NCBI RefSeq assembly: GCF_035552695.1
Contig: NZ_DASZKT010000276.1
Coordinates: 67,959 to 131,958, forward strand
Source: Actinospica sp035552695
GTDB lineage: Bacteria; Actinomycetota; Actinomycetes; Streptomycetales; Catenulisporaceae
Direction: 5' to 3'
Length of the DNA stretch: 64,000 nucleotides
Positions 32,288 to 40,039 of this stretch are shown here, piece after piece. Made by a program: the position numbers and the translations under genes. Numbering within the stretch: the stretch's first letter is position 1; each line of letters starts with the position of its first letter. The notes beneath the pieces were generated by a model that was not told where the DNA came from, searched no databases, and saw nothing but the letters and a program-made list of their open reading frames with translations.

Positions 32288-33868
32288 CTACGCGGCGGCC
32301 GCCGCGGCGGCCGGGTCGAACTCCTCGGCGGTCTCCTCGGCCGAGCCGCGCAGCAGTGTGACGGCGACGACCGCGCAGACCAGCGCCGCGATGCCCGCGA
32401 CGGTGAAGCCGAGGCCGTACGCGGTGCCGAGGGCCGAGTGGGCGATGCCCTTGACCGTCGTGTTCGAGTCCGCGTGCAGCACGGCGATCGGGCCGCCGCC
32501 GGACAGGATCCCGTGCGCCTGACCGGAATCCGCGGCGCTCAGGTTGGCGCCGGACAGGCCGGAGCCGAGCAGGCCGGTCGCCTTCGCGGTGGCGACGGCG
32601 CCGATCACCGCCGGGCCGAGGGTGAAGCCGAAATCGCGCAGCATGCTGGTGGTGGCGCTCGCCATACCGGCCAGGCTGTGCGGCACGGTCTCCACGACGG
32701 CCGCGGTGACCGCGGAGACGGCGAAGGCGAACCCGATGCCGACGAGGCCCATCGGCACGATGATCGCGGTCAGCGTCGCGTCGTCGATCGGCAGCTGCCC
32801 GGCCCACAGGTTGCCCGCGGCCATCAGCGCGAAGCCGAGGCCGAGCACCCAGCGCGGCGCGAGCACGGCCATCAGCTTGTGCGTCAGCGGCAGCAGCGGC
32901 AGCGCGATGCCGCTCAGTAGGAGAAAGGCGACGGCCGTGCGCATCGAGGACTGGCCCTGGATCGGACCCATCCGGATGCTGATGGCGTAGGCGGTGCCGA
33001 GGAAGGCGAACATGCCGACGACGGTGACCGCGGAGGCGAGCGCGAAGTTGCGGTTCTTGAACAGGTCCACGCGCAGCAGCGGGTTCGGCACGCGCAGTTC
33101 GATGACGACGAACGAGACGAGCATGACCGCCGAGAAGACGAACGCGGCGACGACCATCGCGTTGCCCCAGCCGTCCGCGGTGCCCTGGATCACGCCGAAC
33201 AGCAGCCCGAACAGGCCGAGCGCGATCGTGGTCTGACCGGCCGGGTCGAGCGAGCGGCCCTGCGGGGAACGCGAGTCCTGGGCGGCGAAGCCGGTGATCA
33301 CCATGTCGCCGAGGGCGAGCACGAGCACGACGAAGAACGCGATGCGCCAGTTGAAGTACGTGGCCGTGATGCCGCCGAGCAGCGGGGCCAGGAAGTTGCC
33401 CGTGGACAGGATCGCCGCCCAGATCGCGATCATCCGGGCGCGCTTGGCGTGCGAGCGCTCGCCCGCGACCAGCATGGCGAGCGTGGTCGGGAACAGCGCG
33501 GCGCAGCCGAGGCCGGCGACGATCTGGCCGATCCAGAGCACGTGCACGTTCGAGGCGGGGGCGCTGCCGGAGATCAGCTCGCCGATCGCGAGCAGGAACG
33601 CGCCGCCCATCAGCAGTCTCTTGCGGCCGAACAGGTCGCCGAGCACGCCGAAGGTCAGCTCCATCACGGTGATCGGCAGCAGTGAGCAGTCGGATATCCA
33701 GGTCAGCTCGGAGCCTGTCGGGTTGAAGACCGTCTGGAAGGTTCCGTTGAGCGTGGCCGGCATGGCCAGGCCGATCTGCGCGAGGCAGACGGCGAACAGG
33801 GCGGCGGCGATCGTGCCCGCGCGCAGCGCGCCGCCATCGGTGCCTGATGCACGAATTTGCGTCGTCAT
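32288..33868 (-). CDS. MFS transporter, DHA2 (14-helix) family
   Basis: A 526-residue transporter with 14 predicted helices. The loop 2-3 motif is 'GVLGDLFGRKRLLMGGAFLL' near residue 68, and motif C of drug:H+ antiporters is replaced by 'GLGCAALFPTTLAMLV'. The C-terminal tail is acidic and then poly-Ala. AAGGA precedes ATG 33868. It heads the tannase/gal gene set and is divergent from the ROK regulator. DHA2 members are usually exporters, whereas GalT, the gallate importer of Pseudomonas, is a 12-helix MFS protein of another group. Gallate or tannin-phenol export for protection is therefore as likely as uptake. Confidence 0.85.
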   Translation of the reverse strand: MTTQIRASGTDGGALRAGTIAAALFAVCLAQIGLAMPATLNGTFQTVFNPTGSELTWISDCSLLPITVMELTFGVLGDLFGRKRLLMGGAFLLAIGELISGSAPASNVHVLWIGQIVAGLGCAALFPTTLAMLVAGERSHAKRARMIAIWAAILSTGNFLAPLLGGITATYFNWRIAFFVVLVLALGDMVITGFAAQDSRSPQGRSLDPAGQTTIALGLFGLLFGVIQGTADGWGNAMVVAAFVFSAVMLVSFVVIELRVPNPLLRVDLFKNRNFALASAVTVVGMFAFLGTAYAISIRMGPIQGQSSMRTAVAFLLLSGIALPLLPLTHKLMAVLAPRWVLGLGFALMAAGNLWAGQLPIDDATLTAIIVPMGLVGIGFAFAVSAVTAAVVETVPHSLAGMASATTSMLRDFGFTLGPAVIGAVATAKATGLLGSGLSGANLSAADSGQAHGILSGGGPIAVLHADSNTTVKGIAHSALGTAYGLGFTVAGIAALVCAVVAVTLLRGSAEETAEEFDPAAAAAAA

Positions 33869-34050
33869 GGGGTCCTTCACGTCGTTGTGAGACCGGCACG
33901 GGGGCTGCCGGTGCCACTGAGTATTGGCGGGCCGCCTATTTATTTCAACCTTCGGAAAATTACGGTTACGCAACATGCCCTGCGGATTCTGAAGGCCGGA
34001 TGAGGGCCCGCTGCGCCGCAGGTGCGGAGCCTGGGGTTATATTCTTCGAC
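33869..34050. promoter_or_regulatory. divergent regulatory region, MFS/tannase set versus ROK regulator
   Basis: About 180 bp without a gene, and clearly richer in A+T than its surroundings (for example 33935-33970). A weak inverted repeat, ATATT (34039-34043) and AATAT (34057-34061), straddles the ROK ATG at 34051 and could be an autoregulatory site. No convincing -35/-10 pair stands out. Confidence 0.4.
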
Positions 34051-35361
34051 ATGAGAAATATTGTGATCGGCCCCGGTGCGCCCTCCGGGACTCCGGGATC
34101 GGCCACAATCGGCGGCGTGAACAGCCCGACCGGCTCCGCCGACGTACGCCGCCGCAACCTCTCCCTGGTGCTGCGGCACATCGCCGCGTTCGGCCCGTGC
34201 GCCCGGACCGAGCTGGCCGAGGCGACCGGCCTGGTGCACGCGTCGATCACCGCGCTGACCGCCGAACTGATCGGCAGCGGCCTGGTGCACGAGGTGGGCC
34301 TCGCCTCCTCGGGCGCGCGCGGCAGGCCGCGCCGGCTGCTCGAGCTCGCGCCCGGCAGGGTGCTGACGATCGCGATCCAGGTGACGCAGTCTCGGCTGGT
34401 CAGCGCCGGCACGGACCTGAGCGGGGCGGTGCTGTGGCGGGACGAGCGGGAGCACGGCGCCGCGTTCGGCGATCCGCGGCCGGTCGTCCGGGCGATCGCG
34501 GAGATCGTGCACGAGGCGTGGAACGAGGTCCGCGGCGCGGGAGACCGGAAGCGGGCGCAGCTCGCGCGCGTGGTCATCGCCGTGCCGGGGGCGGTGGTGG
34601 AGGACGAGGTCGTGGCTGACTCGATCCTGCTCGGCTGGCGGCGGGTGGACCTGCGCTCACTGGTGCGCGCCCAGGACCCGACCGTGAGCTGTCCGATCAG
34701 CATCGTGAACGAGGCGAACATGGCCGCGTTCGCCGAGTACCGCGCGCTGGTGGACCGCACCGGACGGGTCCCGAAGGTGTTCGCCTACCTTCGCGTCGTG
34801 CGGACCGGAATCGGCGGCGGCCTCGTGGTGGACGGCTCGGTGCAGACCGGCGGCCACGGCATGGCCGGAGAGTTCGGGCACATCCCGGTCTCGTTCGACG
34901 GACCGGCGTGCAAGTGCGGCGACCACGGCTGCCTCGTCACCTATCTCGGTGTCCGGGCGCTGCTGGTCGCGGCCGGCCTGGACCCGGACGAGTACGACGC
35001 GGACCTCGAGCGGGGCCGGGTCGAGTTCGACCGGCGGCTGCGCGGCGGCGACCCGGCGGCGGTGCGTGCCCTGGAGACCGGGGCCCGCGCGTTGGCCACG
35101 GCGCTCACCGCGGTCTGCCGCGTCGCCGACCCGGAGCAGGTCGTGCTCGGCGGGCATCTCGCGGCGTGGTCGGACTGGCTCGTCCCGAACGTGCTGCGCC
35201 ACCTCGCCGGCCGACGCGCCGTCACACCCACCGACGAGCCGGTCATCAGCACCGACCTGCTCGGCGAGGACGCCACACTGCGGGGCGCGCTGCGCTACGG
35301 CTGCGAGACGGTCCTCGACGACCCGACGAGCGTGCCGCTGGTGGATGCGGACGGCGGCTGA
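34051..35361 (+). CDS. ROK family transcriptional regulator
   Basis: A regulator of about 436 residues of the NagC/XylR class. The N-terminal winged HTH is at residues 30-80 ('NLSLVLRHIAAFGPCARTEL' then 'GLVHASITALTAELIGSGLV'). A ROK sugar-kinase-like domain follows with 'GGGLVVDGSVQTGGHGMAGE' and the zinc motif C-x-C-G-x-x-G-C ('CKCGDHGCLVTY', about residues 290-301). ATG 34051 is one option; GTG 34117 would remove 22 residues before the HTH. It is divergent from the transporter/tannase genes. ROK regulators usually answer to sugars, which would fit sensing of the glucose core freed from tannins (inference). Confidence 0.85.
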   Translation: MRNIVIGPGAPSGTPGSATIGGVNSPTGSADVRRRNLSLVLRHIAAFGPCARTELAEATGLVHASITALTAELIGSGLVHEVGLASSGARGRPRRLLELAPGRVLTIAIQVTQSRLVSAGTDLSGAVLWRDEREHGAAFGDPRPVVRAIAEIVHEAWNEVRGAGDRKRAQLARVVIAVPGAVVEDEVVADSILLGWRRVDLRSLVRAQDPTVSCPISIVNEANMAAFAEYRALVDRTGRVPKVFAYLRVVRTGIGGGLVVDGSVQTGGHGMAGEFGHIPVSFDGPACKCGDHGCLVTYLGVRALLVAAGLDPDEYDADLERGRVEFDRRLRGGDPAAVRALETGARALATALTAVCRVADPEQVVLGGHLAAWSDWLVPNVLRHLAGRRAVTPTDEPVISTDLLGEDATLRGALRYGCETVLDDPTSVPLVDADGG

Positions 35362-35372
35362 CGGGCCGTCCG
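35348..35372 (+). terminator. hairpin at the end of the ROK gene
   Basis: CGGACGGC and GCCGTCCG form an 8-bp stem with a 9-base loop spanning the TGA stop of the ROK gene, followed by a short TTCCC. Modest support for a factor-independent terminator. Confidence 0.45.
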
Positions 35373-35444
35373 TTCCCAACGCTGAGAAAGCCGTAACGCT
35401 CCGACTCTCGTCACGGACGCGTCGCGTACGGCACAGTTGCCCTC

Positions 35445-36119
35445 ATGGTGGTGGTCGTGGTGTTTCTCGGCCTGGCATTACCGTGCTGGGCATTGACCGT
35501 GCGCGCACGGGCCCTGGGCTGGAAGATCGCCGGAGTGTTGGCCGCCCTGCTCCTGGGCGAGATATCGGTGGCCGCACACTGGATATTCCCTGGCGCCCGC
35601 GTGACGCTGCTCGTCCTGCTGGCGCTCGCGACGTCGGCGACGCTGCTCGTCGGCGTGGTTTCGAACGCCCACCCACCGGTGAGCCACCGCCGACACAATG
35701 CCGGTCGGCGGACCACGGCCGGCCTGGTGCTGTGCTACGCGTTCTGCGGCGTGACCACGCTGGCCGCGGTCGGCGCCGCGCTCGTGTACGGCGTCAACGG
35801 GCTGCCGTCCACGACGCCGCCCGCGTCGGACATACTTCCGCTGCCGTCCGGCTTGACCGTCGTCGACAACTTGGACGAGCACTGCAGCGGCGGATCTACG
35901 GTTCTGTGTCTCCGGGAGATCGATGTCGCGGGCGCCCAAGGGCAGGACCAAGCCACGATCATCGCGGAACTCGATGCGCACGCGGTGGCCCGCGGATGGC
36001 AGAGCGGCACCAGTTGCCGCACCGAGGGCGTGCTGCTGGATCGGCACCAGGAGTGCGTGAACGTCGGCCTCGCCCGGGGCCAGCTCAGCGTGCAATTGGA
36101 GAATTCGAGCGGCTGGTGA
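35445..36119 (+). CDS. hypothetical membrane protein with C-terminal extracytoplasmic domain
   Basis: A 224-residue protein with four predicted helices (about residues 1-17, 26-46, 51-71 and 91-115) and a C-terminal soluble region of about 100 residues. That region has four cysteines, in 'DEHCSGGSTVLCLREIDV' and in 'TSCRTEGV...QECVNVGL', and their spacing suggests two disulfides if it is outside the cell. The family is not recognised. The ATG start follows a region with no strong RBS, so the start is tentative. It stands alone between the ROK gene and the convergent ferredoxin operon. Confidence 0.65.
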   Translation: MVVVVVFLGLALPCWALTVRARALGWKIAGVLAALLLGEISVAAHWIFPGARVTLLVLLALATSATLLVGVVSNAHPPVSHRRHNAGRRTTAGLVLCYAFCGVTTLAAVGAALVYGVNGLPSTTPPASDILPLPSGLTVVDNLDEHCSGGSTVLCLREIDVAGAQGQDQATIIAELDAHAVARGWQSGTSCRTEGVLLDRHQECVNVGLARGQLSVQLENSSGW

Positions 36120-36144
36120 TCTCGCGCGTGGCCACCATCCGTCT

Positions 36145-36372
36145 TCACGAGCCGCCGACCCGATCCGCGGCCCTCAGCTTGAGCGCCAGCGCGGGGCAGT
36201 CGACCACCGCCCGGCGCGCCCGTTTCGCGGCCGCCGCGGAGACCGGTCCGGAGACGATCGGATAACCCCAGTCGTCGAGCGTGATGTGGTCAGGGAGCAG
36301 TTCGGCGCACAGGCCGTGCCCCTGGCAGGCGGCCCAGTCCACAGCCAGGTCCGCTGCAGCGTTGTTTCGCAT
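36145..36372 (-). CDS. [3Fe-4S]-type ferredoxin
   Basis: A 75-residue small ferredoxin. The cluster ligands are the two cysteines of 'WAACQGHGLCAELL' (C-x5-C, with a non-Cys at the usual second ligand position) and the Cys of 'VVDCPALAL', the pattern of P450-type 3Fe-4S ferredoxins. It is the last gene of a five-gene minus-strand operon, 13 bp after the NuoF-like gene, and probably passes electrons to or from that flavoprotein. Confidence 0.85.
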   Translation of the reverse strand: MRNNAAADLAVDWAACQGHGLCAELLPDHITLDDWGYPIVSGPVSAAAAKRARRAVVDCPALALKLRAADRVGGS

Positions 36373-36385
36373 CAGACACCCTCCC

Positions 36386-37693
36386 TCAGTGGACGAGCTC
36401 GCGGGTCGGGGTGGGCAGCAGGGGACGCCGGTCTCCCCCGGTGCACAGGCCCGCGCGATGCGCCGCGATCTCGGTTCGGAACGTCATCAGGGCACTGCGG
36501 ACGAGGCGGGCGCTGCCGTCCGGGTGGTGGCAAAGGCCGCGGCCCTCGATCATGCCGCACCAGCGTTCCAGCCTCTCGACGAGGCCTTGGTCGCGCGCGG
36601 CCCGGCGCGGGTCGGCGAGCTGCTCCAGCGCGGCGGCGATGCGCGGCAGTCCGTTGAGGCACGGACCGCACTGGCCGGCGGATTCGAGCGCCAGATAGCG
36701 CACGAGGTGCGCGGTCTCGGCCAGGCCGCAGCGATCGTTGGGCAGCGCGGCGATCAGACCGGCGCCGAGCGGCACGCCGAGCTCCGCCTCCGTCAGCCGA
36801 GCCTGCCGGGCCGGCGGCGCGGGGATCCACGAACCGTGATACCCGCCGATGAGCACGGCCTCGACCGGCTCGGCATCGGAGATCAGCGGCCAGAGCCGCG
36901 CGCCCGCGGCGCTGTGCACGACGCGCGGACGGTTCCGGCCCGGGTAGACCGTGAACAGCTGCGGGCCGGGTTCGGCCGCGGTGCCGTAGCCGCGAAACCA
37001 GTCGGCTCCGTACCGCGCGATCAGGGCCACCTGGGCGACCGTCTCGACGTTCTGCACGAGGGTCGGGGCGCCGCCGACGCCGCGCTCGCGCACCGAGTGC
37101 TCGGTGTACGAAGGCATGCCCGGGCCGCCGTTCAGCGTCGAGACGAGCGCCGCGGACTCGCCCGCGATGAACCGGCCGGGCACCTCGGCGAGCTCGATAC
37201 TCACGCCGTCGTGCCGCACGTCGCGCTCCTTCACGGCATCGCGCAACCGGCGCACGAGGTCGCCCCGGCCGTTCGGCGCGCCCGCCTCGACCGCCAGGAT
37301 CGCGCGCGTCGCCCGCAGCTCCCGGCCGAGCAGCACCAGGCCGTCCAGCACCAGGTGCGGGGCCAGCCAGAGCAGGTGCTTGTCCTTGTGGCTGGCCGGT
37401 TCTCCCTCGCAGCCGTTGGCGATGATCGTCGGGGCGATCCGGCGGGCCCGCGCCGCGCCGGAGACCGAGACGATCTTGCGGTACAGCGGGAACCCGGCGC
37501 CGCCGCGGCCGCGGACCCCGGCGTGACCGAGCAGCGCGGCGAGCTCGCCGAGCGGCAGCCGGCCCGGATCCGGCAGCGCGCCGTAATACGCACGGTGCTC
37601 GGCAGAATTCAGCGGGTGCGTCGGCAGTAGTCCTGCTTCGGCGTGCCGAGTCTGCGGCACGACGGTCTCGGTGGCGTTGTCGGTGGCTGTCAT
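36386..37693 (-). CDS. NuoF-like flavoprotein (NADH-binding 51 kDa/SLBB type)
   Basis: A 435-residue protein like the NADH-dehydrogenase 51 kDa subunit. The FMN/NADH-binding 'GVRGRGGAGFPLYRKI' lies near residue 60, 'NGCEGEPASHKDKHLL' near residue 93, 'GRFIAGESAALVSTLNGGPG' near residue 172, and the 4Fe-4S site 'SAGQCGPCLNGLPRI' near residue 345 with further Cys in 'RWCGMIEGRGLCHHPD'. It is a stand-alone NuoF relative, not part of complex I. Its ATG overlaps the stop of the membrane reductase gene by 4 bp. It probably feeds electrons from NAD(P)H or ferredoxin to the membrane partner encoded next to it. Confidence 0.88.
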   Translation of the reverse strand: MTATDNATETVVPQTRHAEAGLLPTHPLNSAEHRAYYGALPDPGRLPLGELAALLGHAGVRGRGGAGFPLYRKIVSVSGAARARRIAPTIIANGCEGEPASHKDKHLLWLAPHLVLDGLVLLGRELRATRAILAVEAGAPNGRGDLVRRLRDAVKERDVRHDGVSIELAEVPGRFIAGESAALVSTLNGGPGMPSYTEHSVRERGVGGAPTLVQNVETVAQVALIARYGADWFRGYGTAAEPGPQLFTVYPGRNRPRVVHSAAGARLWPLISDAEPVEAVLIGGYHGSWIPAPPARQARLTEAELGVPLGAGLIAALPNDRCGLAETAHLVRYLALESAGQCGPCLNGLPRIAAALEQLADPRRAARDQGLVERLERWCGMIEGRGLCHHPDGSARLVRSALMTFRTEIAAHRAGLCTGGDRRPLLPTPTRELVH

Positions 37694-38283
37694 ACGCGGA
37701 CTCCGCTCCTCGTGGTCTGCAGAACTTGGGCCGGGGTACGGCGGGACCGCTCGATCTGGACCGCGATGCGCCAGCCGAGCGCGCCGAGGACGGCGAGCAC
37801 GCAGGCGATCGTCAGCCAGAGCTGCCAGCCGGTCATCACCGCGCCGCTACCGGCGCCGAGGCCGATCGAGTGCGCGATCGCGATGGGCCAGAACGCGTAG
37901 GCGAGCCAGTGCACCACCCGCCAGAAGCGCGGGCTGATCCGGTCGCGCAGCAGGCTGGTGACGACGAGCGCGATCATCAGGTCGACCGCCACGGCGCCGA
38001 GGCCGATCCACAGCGGCTCGTAGCTCGAGGCGAACGGGATGAACGTCGAGATCACCGAGATGTTCACGTAGCTGTCGAGGATCGCGGTGCCGATGTGCAC
38101 CGCGAGGAAGACCATGGACAGCAGCGAGATCGAGCGGTGCAGGGCCACGACGCTGAAGCGCGGCAGCCCGGGCAGCCGTCCCTGGCCGACGACGGCGATG
38201 CCGAGCAGCATCACCATCGTGTAGAGCACCAGGGTGACGATGCCGGTGCCCTGCGAGGTGTACCAGAGCACTGTCGAGTTCAT
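37690..38283 (-). CDS. ferric-reductase-like transmembrane protein
   Basis: A 197-residue membrane protein of the ferric reductase/cytochrome b type with five or six helices. His residues suited to heme b ligation occur in 'VVALHRSISLLSMVFLAVHI' (helix 2) and in 'FWRVVHWLAYAFWPIAIAHS' (helix 4), two His on each of two helices as in this superfamily. There is no flavin or NADPH domain, so it needs partner proteins. It overlaps both neighbours (NuoF-like and apbE) by ATGA, so the operon is tightly coupled. The start is ATG 38283. Confidence 0.88.
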   Translation of the reverse strand: MNSTVLWYTSQGTGIVTLVLYTMVMLLGIAVVGQGRLPGLPRFSVVALHRSISLLSMVFLAVHIGTAILDSYVNISVISTFIPFASSYEPLWIGLGAVAVDLMIALVVTSLLRDRISPRFWRVVHWLAYAFWPIAIAHSIGLGAGSGAVMTGWQLWLTIACVLAVLGALGWRIAVQIERSRRTPAQVLQTTRSGVRV

Positions 38284-39308
38284 GCCCACGCCACCTCGGC
38301 GTCCCGCGGCCAGCCGGGCGTGTAGACGATCGGCCCGCCGTTCTCCGGCACCAGCCGCGCGGGCAGTCCGTGCATGGTCAGCCAGGCCGGGGCCTTCACG
38401 CCGAGCAGGATCGCGGCCGTGGACGCGGTGTTCGCGTCCAGGCAGTTGCCCGCGGCCACGCTGACCGTGCGCCAGGGCGTCGCCGCCGGCAGGCCGGTGC
38501 GCGGGTCGAGGATGTGGTGCAGCAGGTCCCCGCCGCGCAGCCAGCGCCGCGACGCGATGCCGGAGGTGGCCAGGCCGCCGTCCGTGATGCTGATCTCGGC
38601 CTCCGGCCCCAGCTCGGCCGGGGACTGCGGCACCTCGGTGGCCACGCCGGCCGCGGTGCGCACGTCGGTGCGGTCGCGCACCGTGATCCGCCAGCACCGC
38701 TCGCCGTCCGAGCGCAGCGGCGGCTGACCGGCCACGGCGATGTCCCCGCCGAGCGCCACCAGCACGCCGCACTCGGCGACCTTGGCGAGCTCGGTGGCGG
38801 CGCTGTCGGCGGCCCAGGCCTTGGCGGTGGCGCCGAGGTCCAGCGTGATCCCCTCGCGCAGCCGCAGGATACAGGGGCCTGACACGCCGTCGGCGGGCCG
38901 CTCGAGGTCGACCAGGTGCCAGCCCGGCACCGGCCGCAGCGTGACCCGGATCGGGGCGCCGTCCGGCTCCATCAGCTCGAAGTCGCGGTCGTAGCCGACC
39001 GCGGCCATCGCGGCGCCGACGGTCGGGTCGACGAGCCCGTCGGTCAGCCTGGCCGCCCGGATCGCCGCGGCGAGCGCGTCGGCCAGCAGCGGGCTGATCT
39101 GCACCGGCCCGGTGGCGCGGCAGACCGTGGAGATCTCCGAGTCGCGGCGGAACCGGCTGCACGCGCCGTCCACCGCGTCGAGCCAGGCCGTCAGCCGGGT
39201 CCGGCACAGGTCGAGCTTGCCCGGATCGGCGACGACGAGCCGTACCGAGCAGCCGAGCGCGCGCCATTCCGCGCCGGCCGGGGCGAGGGGTTCCGTCTGA
39301 ATGGTCAT
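38280..39308 (-). CDS. apbE: FAD:protein FMN transferase (ApbE)
   Basis: A 342-residue ApbE-family flavin transferase. Markers are 'ACSRFRRDSEISTVCRATGP' near residue 50, 'TLDLGATAKAWAADSAATEL' near residue 175 (the G-x-x-K-G-like substrate loop), 'GVLVALGGDIAVAGQPP' near residue 205 and the Mg-binding 'NCLDANTASTAAILLG' near residue 295 (D and T). It joins FMN covalently to Thr/Ser of a D-G-x-T-[GS]-type motif in exported redox proteins. No signal peptide is seen, though many actinobacterial ApbEs are likewise unsignalled. ATG 39308 overlaps the stop of the Ser-rich gene by one base. Confidence 0.9.
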   Translation of the reverse strand: MTIQTEPLAPAGAEWRALGCSVRLVVADPGKLDLCRTRLTAWLDAVDGACSRFRRDSEISTVCRATGPVQISPLLADALAAAIRAARLTDGLVDPTVGAAMAAVGYDRDFELMEPDGAPIRVTLRPVPGWHLVDLERPADGVSGPCILRLREGITLDLGATAKAWAADSAATELAKVAECGVLVALGGDIAVAGQPPLRSDGERCWRITVRDRTDVRTAAGVATEVPQSPAELGPEAEISITDGGLATSGIASRRWLRGGDLLHHILDPRTGLPAATPWRTVSVAAGNCLDANTASTAAILLGVKAPAWLTMHGLPARLVPENGGPIVYTPGWPRDAEVAWA

Positions 39309-39619
39309 CACGAGCTCCCTGAATTCGCGTCGCTGCTGCCTGAGGAGGAATTGGAACCGCTCGAGGAACCGGAGCCCGAAGTAGTCGAGCTCGAACCCGT
39401 GCTGCTGCTCGCCGTCGGCGTGGACGAGGAGGTGGTGAGCGTGCTGCTGGACGAACTCGAGCCCGTCGACGAGGACGAACTGCTGCTGTGCGTCGCTTTG
39501 GGCACGGTGGCGGCCACGGCGAGCGATCCCGCGATCCCGCTCGCGGCCACGATCGCCGTGATCGTCGCGGCCCGCGCCCTGCCGTGCCGCACCGAGCGGG
39601 CGGCGCCTTCTGCGTCCAT
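39308..39619 (-). CDS. Ser/Thr-rich membrane-anchored protein, possible truncated flavin-acceptor
   Basis: A 103-residue protein: a basic N-terminus, one hydrophobic segment ('ATITAIVAASGIAGSLAVAA', residues 18-37), then about 60 residues that are almost all Ser, Thr and Gly. In comparable actinobacterial ApbE operons the first gene usually encodes an FMN_bind protein with just such an anchor and Ser/Thr linker followed by a flavinylated domain ending in an S-G-A-T/S motif. Here the frame stops after the linker and no FMN_bind domain is visible in the operon. Whether it is a truncated acceptor or a genuine small stalk protein is open. Confidence 0.65.
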   Translation of the reverse strand: MDAEGAARSVRHGRARAATITAIVAASGIAGSLAVAATVPKATHSSSSSSSTGSSSSSSTLTTSSSTPTASSSTGSSSTTSGSGSSSGSNSSSGSSDANSGSS

Positions 39620-40039
39620 GACTCAACTCCGTCAAGGGAAGTTATCGATCTGTGACTCCAAAGCTGCACGGGCCGGATGAGAAGATCATGAATGCAGCCT
39701 GGTCTCCGGCTGACTTCCGAGATCTATGCGTGCTCTCAGGTCGGCGGACTCGCGGCCGCGGCGGTTCGCGCCGGAAATTGTAGGGAAACAGTTAAGACGG
39801 CTCCGGCTACGCACCGCGATTCTGGCGGCCGTTTCGCAAAGCTTTGCCATGAGATGATCCTTCGGCTTCCGATATGCGCCTTGTCCGGATTACGACAGTG
39901 CTCTGACCGGAAATCGCGCTTGACGCCATTTGCCGTGCCGCCTACGTTCTGAACGCCGCCCTTCGCTCGCCGATTGTTGCGCGGAGCCGCGTTTCCGTGT
40001 GCTGCCTCAATGCATATCTCATCATTCTGGAGTTCACCC
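39620..40039. other. intergenic region with a possible promoter
   Basis: 420 bp without a convincing gene, A+T-richer than the flanks. TTGACG (39920-39925) and TACGTT (39943-39948), separated by 17 bp, form a plausible promoter for the phosphoesterase pseudogene that starts at 40040. Divergent transcription of the ApbE operon must also start here, but no clear element was found for it. Confidence 0.5.

Noticed and set aside
39692..39952. 86-codon frame in the 39.6-40.0 kb gap
   Set aside because: No RBS, unusual composition and no family resemblance. It overlaps the likely promoter region of the next gene.
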